Source: Acidobacteriota bacterium (lineage in GTDB: Bacteria > Acidobacteriota > Thermoanaerobaculia > UBA5066 > Gp7-AA6). From it: DNA of 64,000 nucleotides. The notes under the pieces were generated by a model, which saw nothing but the letters and a program-made list of their open reading frames with translations, had not been told where the DNA came from and searched no databases. Position numbers and translations under genes: made by a program. Position 1 is the stretch's first letter. Each line of letters begins with the position of its first letter. This document shows positions 23,911-31,828 of the stretch, one piece after another. The DNA lies in assembly GCA_020199905.1 (NCBI GenBank), contig JAIVJS010000076.1, positions 1-64,000 of the forward strand, given 5' to 3'.

Positions 23911-26505
23911 ATGAAATACGGCTCCGTGCGGTCCCGTCTCGACCCGATCCTTCCGACGGTGGAAAGGCCCGGGCGCTACATCGGGATCGAACGGAACGTG
24001 ACCCGCAAGGATCTCTCGAAGGCCGCGGTGACGCTCGCCCTCGCGTTTCCCGACACGTACGAAATCGGGATGAGCCACACGGGCCTGAAGATCCTGTACG
24101 AGCTCGTCAACCGCCGGCCGGAGCTCGCGTGCGAGCGCGTCTACGCCCCCTGGACGGACCTCGAAGCCAAGATGCGCGCCGGCGGCATTCCCCTCTTCTC
24201 GACCGAGTCTTTCGCGCCCGCGGCCGACTTCGACGTGGTGGGCTTTTCGCTCCAGGCTGAGGTCAACTATTCGAACATCCTGAACATGCTTGACCTCGCC
24301 GGGATCCCGGTGTGGCAGCGCGATCGAGGCGACGCGGATCCGCTGGTGCTGGGCGGCGGACCGTGCACCGCCAACCCGGAGCCGATCGCCGATTTCTTCG
24401 ATGCGTTCCTGATCGGCGACGCCGAGGAAGCGCTCCTGCGGTTCCTCGACGCGTACCGCGAGGCGCGCGATGCGGGCCTTGCGCGGGGGGATCTCCTCGC
24501 CCGCCTCTCGCAGATCGAGGGCATCTACGTCCCGTCCTTCTACGACGTGGCGTACTCCGAGGACGGCCGCATTTCTGCGATCACGCGCAACGACCCGCGA
24601 GCGCCCGAGAACCCGAAGCGCACCTGGGTGCCGGTCTTGAAACCCGAGTACTACCCCGAGAAGCCGATGGTGCCCTCGGTCGAGATCGTGCAGGACCGCC
24701 TGGGGCTCGAGGTCATGCGCGGCTGCACGCAGGGATGCCGCTTCTGCCAGGCCGGGTACTGGTACCGGCCGGTGCGCGAGCTCGATCCCGACGACGTCGC
24801 GGCGATGACGACGAAGTTCATCGCGGAATCCGGCTGGAGCGAGGTGGGGCTGCTGTCTCTCTCGACCGCCGATTACTCTCAGATCGAGCCGCTCGTGAAA
24901 TGCCTCGCCCCGCAACTCTCGGACCGCCGCGTCTCGATCTCCCTCCCGTCGCTTCGCGCCGAGGCCTTCTCCGTGGGCCTCGCCGACGCGGTGTCCGAAG
25001 TGCGCAAGTCCGGGTTCACGTTCGCTCCGGAAACCGGGTCCGACCGGCTGCGGCGCGTCATCAACAAGACGTTCACCAACGCCGACATGGTCCAGGCGGC
25101 GGACTTCGCGTTCTCGAGGGGATGGGACCTGATCAAGGTGTACACGATGATCGGGCTGCCGACCGAGACGTCTTCCGACCTCGACGAGCTGGTCACACTC
25201 GTCGAGAACATCCTCAAGCAGGGCCGCCGCCACGGGCGCAAGGAAGTCAACGTGTCCGTGGGCTCGTTCGTCCCGAAGTCATGGACGCCCTTCCAGTGGG
25301 CGCCGTTCGACGGCGTCGCGGTCCTCGAGCGAAAGCTCGCGTATCTGAAGGACCGCTTCCGGAGCGTCCGCGGCGCGAAGCTCAAGTGGCACGAGCCCCG
25401 GGAGGCGGAGATCGAGTGCGTGCTGTCGCGCGGCGACCGGCGCATGGGTCGTGTGCTCCATACCGCCTGGACGTCCGGGGTCCGATTCGACGGCTGGAGC
25501 GAGCACTTCCGGCACGACCTCTGGATGAAGGCGTTCGAGGCGGAAGGCATCTCGAAGGAAAGCTACCTCCGGGCGTATGAGCTGGATGAGATTCTCCCCT
25601 GGGACATCCTGGACGTCTCCATCCGCAAGCGTTTCCTCCAGATCGAGCTCATCAAGGCGAAGAAGGAGATGCGCACGGAGGATTGCAAGTGGGGGCACTG
25701 CTACGCGTGCGGCGTCCCCGGCAACGGCGAGGACACCGTGCTCGCGGCGGCCATGGCGGGCCGCCTGCCCGCGGCGATGGATGCCGCCCGCGCGTCGGAC
25801 CCCGCGTCGTACCGCGACGTCGCGAAAGGCGCCGCGTACCGCCAGAAGGCGCTTCCGGACCTGCCGTCCGCCGCCCGCGGACCGCGCGTCTTCACGGGAA
25901 CGCCTCGCCGCAACCGCGTCTCGTTCCAGAAGACAGGCGACGCGCGTTTTCTCTCGCACCGCAACACGATGGACGTCTTCGAGCGCGCCATCCGGGCGGC
26001 GGGGCTTCCGGCGCGTTACAGCGAGGGGTTCAACCCGCACATGAGGCTCTCGATGGGGCCGGCCCTCCCGCTCGGCCTCGAGAGCCTCCACGAAGTCTTC
26101 GACGTCGAGACCGTCGCGCCCTTCCCCGAAGACGCGGCCGGGCAAATCGAGGCGAAGCTGCCGCCCGGGATCGCCGTGCTCGAGGTGCGCGAGCTGGGTC
26201 CGGCCGAGCGCGCGCTCTCGCGCTCCGTCAAGGGCGCCCGGTACGCGGTGCGCCTCGCGTCGGAGGAGCAGATCGCCCGAGCCGGCGACGCCGTGGCCAA
26301 CGGATGGAGCGAGGCGGTCCCGGCCCTGCGCGCCCTTTCGCTCGAGACCGGTCCCGCGGGCTCGCGGCTCCTCTTCGAGGTGAACCTCGACCAGGCCGCG
26401 GGCGAGACCTCGACGCCGAAGAAGGTCCTGGAGAAGCTCCTCGCCATCGCGCCGGAAGACCAGGCGACGCTCTCGGTGACACGAGAGGCGACGGTTTTGG
26501 GATAG
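23911..26505 (+). CDS. TIGR03960-family B12-binding radical SAM protein fused to DUF2344
   Basis: 864 aa from the ATG at 23911. A B12-binding-like N-terminal domain (VTLALAFPDTYEIGMSHTGL) is followed by a radical SAM core with GCTQGCRFCQAGYWYRP (CxxxCxxC) and TFAPETGSDRLR. A C-terminal TIGR03936/DUF2344 domain starts near residue 668 (NRVSFQKTGDARFLSHRNTM, then YSEGFNPHMRLSMGPALPLG). The DUF2344 half is often a separate gene near rne/rng; here it is fused, as in many deep-branching phyla. A role in RNA or ribosome modification has been proposed but is not established. The protein lies between thrC and a PTPS homologue. Confidence 0.92.
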   Translation: MKYGSVRSRLDPILPTVERPGRYIGIERNVTRKDLSKAAVTLALAFPDTYEIGMSHTGLKILYELVNRRPELACERVYAPWTDLEAKMRAGGIPLFSTESFAPAADFDVVGFSLQAEVNYSNILNMLDLAGIPVWQRDRGDADPLVLGGGPCTANPEPIADFFDAFLIGDAEEALLRFLDAYREARDAGLARGDLLARLSQIEGIYVPSFYDVAYSEDGRISAITRNDPRAPENPKRTWVPVLKPEYYPEKPMVPSVEIVQDRLGLEVMRGCTQGCRFCQAGYWYRPVRELDPDDVAAMTTKFIAESGWSEVGLLSLSTADYSQIEPLVKCLAPQLSDRRVSISLPSLRAEAFSVGLADAVSEVRKSGFTFAPETGSDRLRRVINKTFTNADMVQAADFAFSRGWDLIKVYTMIGLPTETSSDLDELVTLVENILKQGRRHGRKEVNVSVGSFVPKSWTPFQWAPFDGVAVLERKLAYLKDRFRSVRGAKLKWHEPREAEIECVLSRGDRRMGRVLHTAWTSGVRFDGWSEHFRHDLWMKAFEAEGISKESYLRAYELDEILPWDILDVSIRKRFLQIELIKAKKEMRTEDCKWGHCYACGVPGNGEDTVLAAAMAGRLPAAMDAARASDPASYRDVAKGAAYRQKALPDLPSAARGPRVFTGTPRRNRVSFQKTGDARFLSHRNTMDVFERAIRAAGLPARYSEGFNPHMRLSMGPALPLGLESLHEVFDVETVAPFPEDAAGQIEAKLPPGIAVLEVRELGPAERALSRSVKGARYAVRLASEEQIARAGDAVANGWSEAVPALRALSLETGPAGSRLLFEVNLDQAAGETSTPKKVLEKLLAIAPEDQATLSVTREATVLG

Positions 26506-26603
26506 TTGAGAGTCAAGAGTTGCGGGTTGAGAGTCCAGAAGTCGAAAACGAATTCCGGCCTCCTGCACGAACTCTTAACTCATAACTCTCAACTCTAAAC
26601 TTC
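26504..26603. repeat. Facing pair of TTGAGAG heptad arrays
   Basis: Left arm 26504-26545 (TTGAGAG-type units) starts at the TAG stop of the radical SAM gene. Right arm 26570-26603 (CTTAACT, CATAACT, CTCAACT, CTAAACT) is the inverted type and ends 3 nt before the PTPS ATG. The two arms can pair across about 25 nt. Confidence 0.85.
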
Positions 26604-26606
26604 CCC

Positions 26607-26984
26607 ATGTACCGCATCACCGTGACGGCGCGCTTCGAGGCCGCGCACAACCTGATCGACTACGCCGGCGGTCCGGAGCCGCTGCACGGGCATTCTTATC
26701 GGGTGGACGCGGTGCTCGAGTCGGAGAAGCTCCAGCAGCACGATCTCGCGGTGGATTTCGTCTCCGGCCGGAACGCTCTCGACGCGATCGCGAAAGAGCT
26801 CGACTACTCCTACCTGAACGAGCACCCCGCCTTTGCCGGCCGAAACACTTCCGCGGAAAATCTCGCCCGGCATTTCGCCGAGCGGCTCGACGCGTCGGGA
26901 GCGCTCGGCTGGTCTCGCGTCGCGGAGGTCACGGTGTGGGAAGGGCCGGAGAATCGCGCGACGTACGTCCCTCCGCCGAGATGA
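26607..26984 (+). CDS. 6-pyruvoyltetrahydropterin synthase homologue with ExxHGH motif (PTPS-III-like)
   Basis: 125 aa. Zinc ligands are H14 (FEAAHNL), H27 and H29 (LHGHSY). The usual catalytic Cys of PTPS/QueD before HGH is absent; the text is GGPEPLHGH, giving E24-xx-HGH. A Glu in place of Cys defines PTPS-III, which makes 6-hydroxymethyldihydropterin and replaces FolB (dihydroneopterin aldolase) in folate synthesis in some bacteria and Plasmodium. So folate rather than queuosine is the likelier pathway, by family knowledge. The rest (LAVDFVSGRNALDAI, LDYSYLNEHPAF, PSAENLA-like TSAENLARHF) is standard. Confidence 0.85.
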   Translation: MYRITVTARFEAAHNLIDYAGGPEPLHGHSYRVDAVLESEKLQQHDLAVDFVSGRNALDAIAKELDYSYLNEHPAFAGRNTSAENLARHFAERLDASGALGWSRVAEVTVWEGPENRATYVPPPR

Positions 26985-27052
26985 GGTTTACGCCCGTCAC
27001 CTGCTAGCATCAGCCCGCCCCCCACAGCCGGCACGGCCGGAGAGGAGACGAC

Positions 27053-27094
27053 ATGACTGTCGCGTTCACGCGAAACGGCGCTCGCGCGAAATGA
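27053..27094 (+). CDS. 13-codon leader ORF overlapping the GNAT start
   Basis: ATG at 27053 with GGAGAGGAG 7-8 nt upstream, encoding MTVAFTRNGARAK. Its TGA stop overlaps the GNAT ATG as ATGA (27091-27094). The GNAT start has no ribosome site of its own, so translation of GNAT is probably coupled to this mini-ORF. A one- or two-nucleotide sequence error joining the two frames is the alternative. Confidence 0.45.
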   Translation: MTVAFTRNGARAK

Positions 27095-27549
27095 ACTTCC
27101 GGGAGATTACGAGCGACGCGGACATCCAGGCCGCCGTCCCCCTGATGTCGTCTCTGCGCGACCGCATCCGCGAGGAGACGTTTCTCTCGGAGGTCCGCCG
27201 CCAGCAGATCGAGGGCTATCGCCTCTACGGGGCGTTCGAGGGCGACCGGCTCGTTTCGCTCGCCGGAGTGCGCCGGACGCACACGCTCGCGCGCGGCGAG
27301 CACCTGTTCGTGGACGATCTGGTCACGAGCGCCGAAGACCGCGGGAAGGGATACGGTCAGGCGCTCCTCGCCTGGCTCGCCGAGGAAAGCGCCCGGCAGG
27401 GAGTCGCCCGCATTCACCTGGACAGCCGCAGCACGGCGCGTGGCTTCTACGAAAAGATCGGCTTCGCGTTCGCGACGTCTCTCCCCTGCTCGATCGACGC
27501 GGACAATCCGGCGCTGCGCCGCCGCAACGAAAAAACCTCCGCGGGATGA
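27091..27549 (+). CDS. GNAT family acetyltransferase
   Basis: 152 aa. Acetyl-CoA binding motif A: LVTSAEDRGKGYGQALLAWL (R/QxxGxG/A as RGKGYG), strand LFVDDLVTS, and the C-terminal RGFYEKIGF. A typical single-domain GNAT; substrate unknown. Starts by an ATGA overlap with a leader ORF and ends by an ATGA overlap with the MFS-acyltransferase gene, so all three reading frames are coupled in one transcript. Confidence 0.88.
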   Translation: MNFREITSDADIQAAVPLMSSLRDRIREETFLSEVRRQQIEGYRLYGAFEGDRLVSLAGVRRTHTLARGEHLFVDDLVTSAEDRGKGYGQALLAWLAEESARQGVARIHLDSRSTARGFYEKIGFAFATSLPCSIDADNPALRRRNEKTSAG

Positions 27550-29876
27550 CCGGGCCGGGCCGGCTCAAGGGAGCGCGAACGGCGCTCGTCATCCTGACGC
27601 TCCTGAATCTCTTCAATTACCTCGACCGCTACGTCCTCGCGTCTCTCTTCGAGAGCCTCAAGGCGTCGGAGCTCCATCTCTCGGACAAACAGCTCGGCTC
27701 GCTTTTCACCGCGTTCCTGGTCGTCTACATGCTGACGTCCCCTCTGTTCGGTCGGCTCGGCGACCGCGCGTCGAGGCCGAGGCTGCTGGCCGCCGGCGTC
27801 GCGATCTGGAGCCTGGCCACGGCGCTCGGAGGGCTGGCGCGCTCTTTTTCGGGCCTCTTCGCGGCGCGGGCGTCTGTCGGGATCGGGGAGGCGGCGTATG
27901 GAACGATCGCGCCGGCGCTGCTCGCGGATTCGTTTCCGAAGGAGCGCCGGGGATTCGTGTTCGCGGTCTTCTTCGCGGCGATCCCGATCGGCTCGGCGCT
28001 CGGGTACGTGCTCGGCGGCTACATGGACCAGCACTTCGGCTGGCGGACGGCGTTCTTCGTGGCGGGCGGGCCGGGGCTGCTCCTCGCCCTCCTCTGCCTT
28101 CTCCTTCGCGACCCGCCGCGGGGATCGCAGGATGAGCCTTCGAAGGCCGCCCCGCTCGCGCAGGGCGCCCGCGCCGCCTATGCGCGTCTCTTCGCCAACC
28201 CCGCCTATCGCCTGACCGTCGCCGGCTACGCCGCTTACACCTTCGCGCTCGGCGGCGTCGCGGCGTGGACTCCGGCGTTTCTGGAGCGGGTGCGTGGGAT
28301 GCCGAAGAGCGCGGCGACGATCCAGTTCGGCGCGATCGTCGTCGTGACGGGTTTTCTCGGGACGTTCGCCGGCGGATGGCTCGGAGACCGCCTGCTGCGC
28401 CGCGACCGCCAGGCCTACCTGAAGCTCTCGGGCTGGACCGCGATCGCCGCGGCGCCCGCGGCGGCCATCGCATTCTTCGCTCCGGGCCGCGCGCTGCCGA
28501 TGGCCGGAATCGTCGGCGCGGAGGCCTCAGACGCAAGTCACAGCAGGCGGGTGAGGTCCCTTCTTCGCGCGCTCTTCGCCCAGGCGCTGCGCATCTTCTT
28601 CCGCCGTATCGAGGTCGAAGGCGCCGAGCGCGTCCCGGAGACCGGTCCCGCGATCTTCGTGGTCAACCACCCCAACGCGCTTGTCGACCCGGTCCTGCTC
28701 CTGTGCTTTTCGCCGCGGCCGATTTCGTTTCTCGCCAAGGCGCCCCTCTTCCGGATGCCGGTCGTCGGCCTTCTCGTCCGGACCTTCGACTCCATACCCG
28801 TGTACCGCGCCCAGGACGGAGTCGATCAGCTCGTTCACAACCGGGAGACGTTCGAGAGCGCGGGCCGGGTGCTCGCGCGGGGCGGGACGCTGGCGCTTTT
28901 TCCGGAGGGGATCTCGCACGACGAGCCGAAGCTCGCCCCTTTGAAGTCGGGCGCCGCGCGCATCGCGCTCGGGACGGCCACCTCCACGGGCGCGACCCTG
29001 TCCGTCGTTCCGGCGGGCCTCTACTACACCTGGAAGAACCGGTTTCGAAGCTCCGCCCTCCTCGTGTTCGGCGAGCCGCTTTCTGTTCCGCCCGGGGAGT
29101 CCCGCCCGGGCGGGGAGCCGGACCGCGAGGCGGTCGACGCGCTGACGGATCGCATCGCCGCCGCGCTGTCCGCCCTGACCCTGCAGGCCGACACGCGCGG
29201 GGCGATGGACCTCGTGCGGCGGGCGGAACGGATCTTCGGCGCCGGAGCGGACCGGCCGAGGCTCGCGGAAGAGCTGTCGCGGCGTCAGCGCTTCATCACC
29301 GGATACCAGCGGCTCGCCGAGGCCGATCCCGCGAGACTCTCCGCCCTCGAAGGCCGCATCCGGCGCTTCGAGGTCGAACGGCGCGAGGCGGGCCTCTCGC
29401 TCGAGCACCTGAGCGCCGAAGCTCTCTCACCGCGCGGGCTCGCGAGGCTCGTCGCCGAGAACCTCGCAACACTCGTCCTTCTGCCCTTTGCCGCGGCGGG
29501 AGCTCTCCTCCACTATCCCGCGTATCGGCTGTCCGGATTCCTGGCTCGCCGCCTGGTCCGCGACGGGGAGGACGTCCTGGCGACGGTGAAGGTCGCCTCC
29601 TCGATGCTGCTGTTCCCTCTCACGTGGGCCGCCGCGTCTTACGCCGCCTGGCGCCTCTGGGGTCCCGCCTTCGGCCTCGCGGCGATCGTGCTGGCCCCCT
29701 TCTGCGGCTGGGCCGCACTTCGCGCCGCGGAGTCCATCGACACCCTCCTCGGAAGAGCGTGGGCGCTCGCGTTCCTCTTCTTTCGCGGCACGGCGCTCCG
29801 CCGCCTTCTCGCCCAGCGCGCGGCCATTCAGCGCGAGATCGGAAAGGTTGAAAAAGAGTTAAGGGTTGAGGGTTGA
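27546..29876 (+). CDS. Fusion of truncated MFS transporter and PlsC-type acyltransferase
   Basis: 776 aa. Residues 1-~322 are the first eight or nine helices of a Spinster-like MFS carrier (LNLFNYLDRYVLASLF, FGRLGDRASRPRLLAAG, then ARASVGIGEAAYGTIAPAL), lacking the last ~3 helices. From about residue 335 (VRSLLRALFAQALRIFFRRI) a glycerol-phosphate acyltransferase domain begins, with NHPNALVDPVLL (NHx4D) and LALFPEGISH (FPEG), followed by a C-terminal part with several membrane helices. A GTG at 28550 could have been the acyltransferase's own start. The PlsC half would esterify lysophospholipid. The last codons (ELRVEG) and stop come from a heptad array. Confidence 0.8.
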   Translation: MTGPGRLKGARTALVILTLLNLFNYLDRYVLASLFESLKASELHLSDKQLGSLFTAFLVVYMLTSPLFGRLGDRASRPRLLAAGVAIWSLATALGGLARSFSGLFAARASVGIGEAAYGTIAPALLADSFPKERRGFVFAVFFAAIPIGSALGYVLGGYMDQHFGWRTAFFVAGGPGLLLALLCLLLRDPPRGSQDEPSKAAPLAQGARAAYARLFANPAYRLTVAGYAAYTFALGGVAAWTPAFLERVRGMPKSAATIQFGAIVVVTGFLGTFAGGWLGDRLLRRDRQAYLKLSGWTAIAAAPAAAIAFFAPGRALPMAGIVGAEASDASHSRRVRSLLRALFAQALRIFFRRIEVEGAERVPETGPAIFVVNHPNALVDPVLLLCFSPRPISFLAKAPLFRMPVVGLLVRTFDSIPVYRAQDGVDQLVHNRETFESAGRVLARGGTLALFPEGISHDEPKLAPLKSGAARIALGTATSTGATLSVVPAGLYYTWKNRFRSSALLVFGEPLSVPPGESRPGGEPDREAVDALTDRIAAALSALTLQADTRGAMDLVRRAERIFGAGADRPRLAEELSRRQRFITGYQRLAEADPARLSALEGRIRRFEVERREAGLSLEHLSAEALSPRGLARLVAENLATLVLLPFAAAGALLHYPAYRLSGFLARRLVRDGEDVLATVKVASSMLLFPLTWAAASYAAWRLWGPAFGLAAIVLAPFCGWAALRAAESIDTLLGRAWALAFLFFRGTALRRLLAQRAAIQREIGKVEKELRVEG

Positions 29877-29922
29877 GAGTCCGAAGCCGCGTCTTACTCT
29901 CTCAACTCTGAACTCTCAACTC
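29856..29922. repeat. Facing TTGAGAG arrays supplying both stop codons
   Basis: Left arm 29856-29880 (GTTAAGG, GTTGAGG, GTTGAGA) contains the TGA of the MFS-acyltransferase gene (29874-29876). Right arm 29895-29922 (CTCTCAA, CTCTGAA, CTCTCAA type) contains the TGA of typA (29916-29918, minus strand). The arms are inverted relative to each other and form the whole gap between the convergent genes. Confidence 0.9.
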
Positions 29923-31787
29923 CCGATCACGGCCTTATTGTGCGCCGTCTTCCTTTTGCTGTGGTCGAGGATCCGCTTGCGGACGCGGATCGCGGCGGGG
30001 GTCACCTCGACGAGCTCGTCGTCGTTGATCCACTCGATCGCCTGTTCGATGTTCAGCTCCTTCGGCTGCGTGAGCTTGATCGCCATGTCGGAGGTCGACG
30101 CACGCATGTTCGTCAGGTGCTTCTTCTCGCACGGCTGGATGACCATGTCGCCTTCCTTGACCTGCTCGCCGACGATCTGGCCCGGGTAGACCTTGTCCAT
30201 GGGCTTGACGAAGAACGTCCCCCGATCTCCCAGCCGGTCGAGGGCGTAGGCGGTCACGTCGCCGCCTTCCTTGGCGATCATCGCGCCTTTCGACCGGTTC
30301 GGCAGCGGCCCTTTGTGCGGGCCGTACTGGTCGAAGAGGTGGTTCAACAATCCGGTGCCTTTGGTCAGGGTCAGAAACTCGAGCCGGAATCCCAGCAGGC
30401 CGCGCGAGGGAATCGTGAACTCGACGCGCGTCCGATCGCCGTGGCGGCCGACGTGCTTCAGTTCGCCGCGGCGCTCCCCGACGGCCGCGATCACGGCCCC
30501 GGTGAACTCGTCGGCGCAGTCGATCACGAGCTCTTCGTAGGGCTCCTGGAGCTGCCCGTTCTCGTCGCGCCGGAAGATGACCTGGGGGCGTCCCAGCGAG
30601 AATTCGTAGCTTTCGCGGCGCATCGTTTCGGCGAGGATGGCGAGCGACAGCTCTCCCCGACCCAGCACGAGGTACGCCTCGGGGGATCCCGTGGGCTCCA
30701 TCCGGAGACCGACGTTGCGCTCGAGCTCCTTCTCCAGCCGCTCGAGGAGATTCCGGCTCGTCACGTACTTGCCGGAGAGCCCTGACATCGGCGAATCGTT
30801 GATCCGGAATTCCATCGAGAGCGTCGGCTCGTCGACCCGGATGCCCGGCAGGGGATCGGGATCGGAGAGGTCGAGGATCGTGTGGCCGATCTCGATGTCG
30901 GGAAATCCCGAGATCATGCAGATGTCTCCGGCGGACGCGTCCGTGACCTCGACGCGCGTGATTCCCTCGAAGAGATAGATCTTCCCCGCCTTGCCTTTTT
31001 CGACGATGGTGCCGTCCGGCCGCACCGCCGCGAGATCGATCGCGTGGGAGAGGCTCCCCGAGTGAATCCGCCCGATGGCGAGCCGCCCCAGGTAGTCGGA
31101 GTAGTCGGTGTTCGCGACAATCATCTTGAAAGGCGAGTCGCCGATGATCGGAGCGGGAATGTGGTCCAGGATGCTGTCGAGCAGCGGCTTCAGGTCTCCC
31201 GACGTCGCAGCGGGGTCTCTGGACGCGAATCCGATCCGTCCCGAGCCGTAGAGGACTTCGAAATCGAGATGGTGGTCTTCCGTCGCCAGAGAAAGGAAGA
31301 GGTCCTTGATCTCCGCCTCGACTTCCATCGTCCGCGCGTCGGCGCGGTCGATCTTGTTGATCAGGACGATGGGCCGCTTGTTGCCTTCGAGCGCCTTCTT
31401 CAGGACGAACCGGGTCTGGGGAAGCGGGCCCTCCGAGGCGTCGACGAGAAGCAGAACGCCCTCGACCATCGTCAGGATCCGCTCGACCTCCGACCCGAAG
31501 TCTCTATGTCCCGGCGTGTCGACGATGTTGATGATCGTGTCGCGGTACTTGACGGCCGTGTTCTTCGCGAGAATGGTGATGCCACGCTCTTTCTCGAGCT
31601 CCCCCGAGTCCATGACGAGCTCCGCCACGTGCTGGCCCGCGCGGAAGGTGCCGCACTGGTTCAGAAGCGCGTCCACGAGCGTGGTTTTTCCGTGGTCGAC
31701 GTGCGCCACGATGGCCAGCGCGCGCCGATCACCCCGCCGCTCGAGCGCGGAGGTATCTTTGGGATCCAGAGTCATCGTGTCTTCCAT
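29916..31787 (-). CDS. typA: Ribosome-associated GTPase TypA/BipA
   Basis: 623 aa from the ATG at 31787; the ATG at 31775 with GGAAG upstream is also possible. G1 [19 protein letters not shown]3 [15 protein letters not shown]4 NKIDRADA, then EF-G-like domains and the BipA C-terminal region ([55 protein letters not shown]). BipA assists 50S assembly at low temperature and under stress. Length fits the family (about 610 aa). Divergent from recQ across 41 nt. The stop lies in a heptad array. Confidence 0.96.
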   Translation of the reverse strand: MEDTMTLDPKDTSALERRGDRRALAIVAHVDHGKTTLVDALLNQCGTFRAGQHVAELVMDSGELEKERGITILAKNTAVKYRDTIINIVDTPGHRDFGSEVERILTMVEGVLLLVDASEGPLPQTRFVLKKALEGNKRPIVLINKIDRADARTMEVEAEIKDLFLSLATEDHHLDFEVLYGSGRIGFASRDPAATSGDLKPLLDSILDHIPAPIIGDSPFKMIVANTDYSDYLGRLAIGRIHSGSLSHAIDLAAVRPDGTIVEKGKAGKIYLFEGITRVEVTDASAGDICMISGFPDIEIGHTILDLSDPDPLPGIRVDEPTLSMEFRINDSPMSGLSGKYVTSRNLLERLEKELERNVGLRMEPTGSPEAYLVLGRGELSLAILAETMRRESYEFSLGRPQVIFRRDENGQLQEPYEELVIDCADEFTGAVIAAVGERRGELKHVGRHGDRTRVEFTIPSRGLLGFRLEFLTLTKGTGLLNHLFDQYGPHKGPLPNRSKGAMIAKEGGDVTAYALDRLGDRGTFFVKPMDKVYPGQIVGEQVKEGDMVIQPCEKKHLTNMRASTSDMAIKLTQPKELNIEQAIEWINDDELVEVTPAAIRVRKRILDHSKRKTAHNKAVIGS

Positions 31788-31828
31788 TCTTATTCTTTCT
31801 CTTTCGGGAAGTCGCGGCAAACGGGGAG

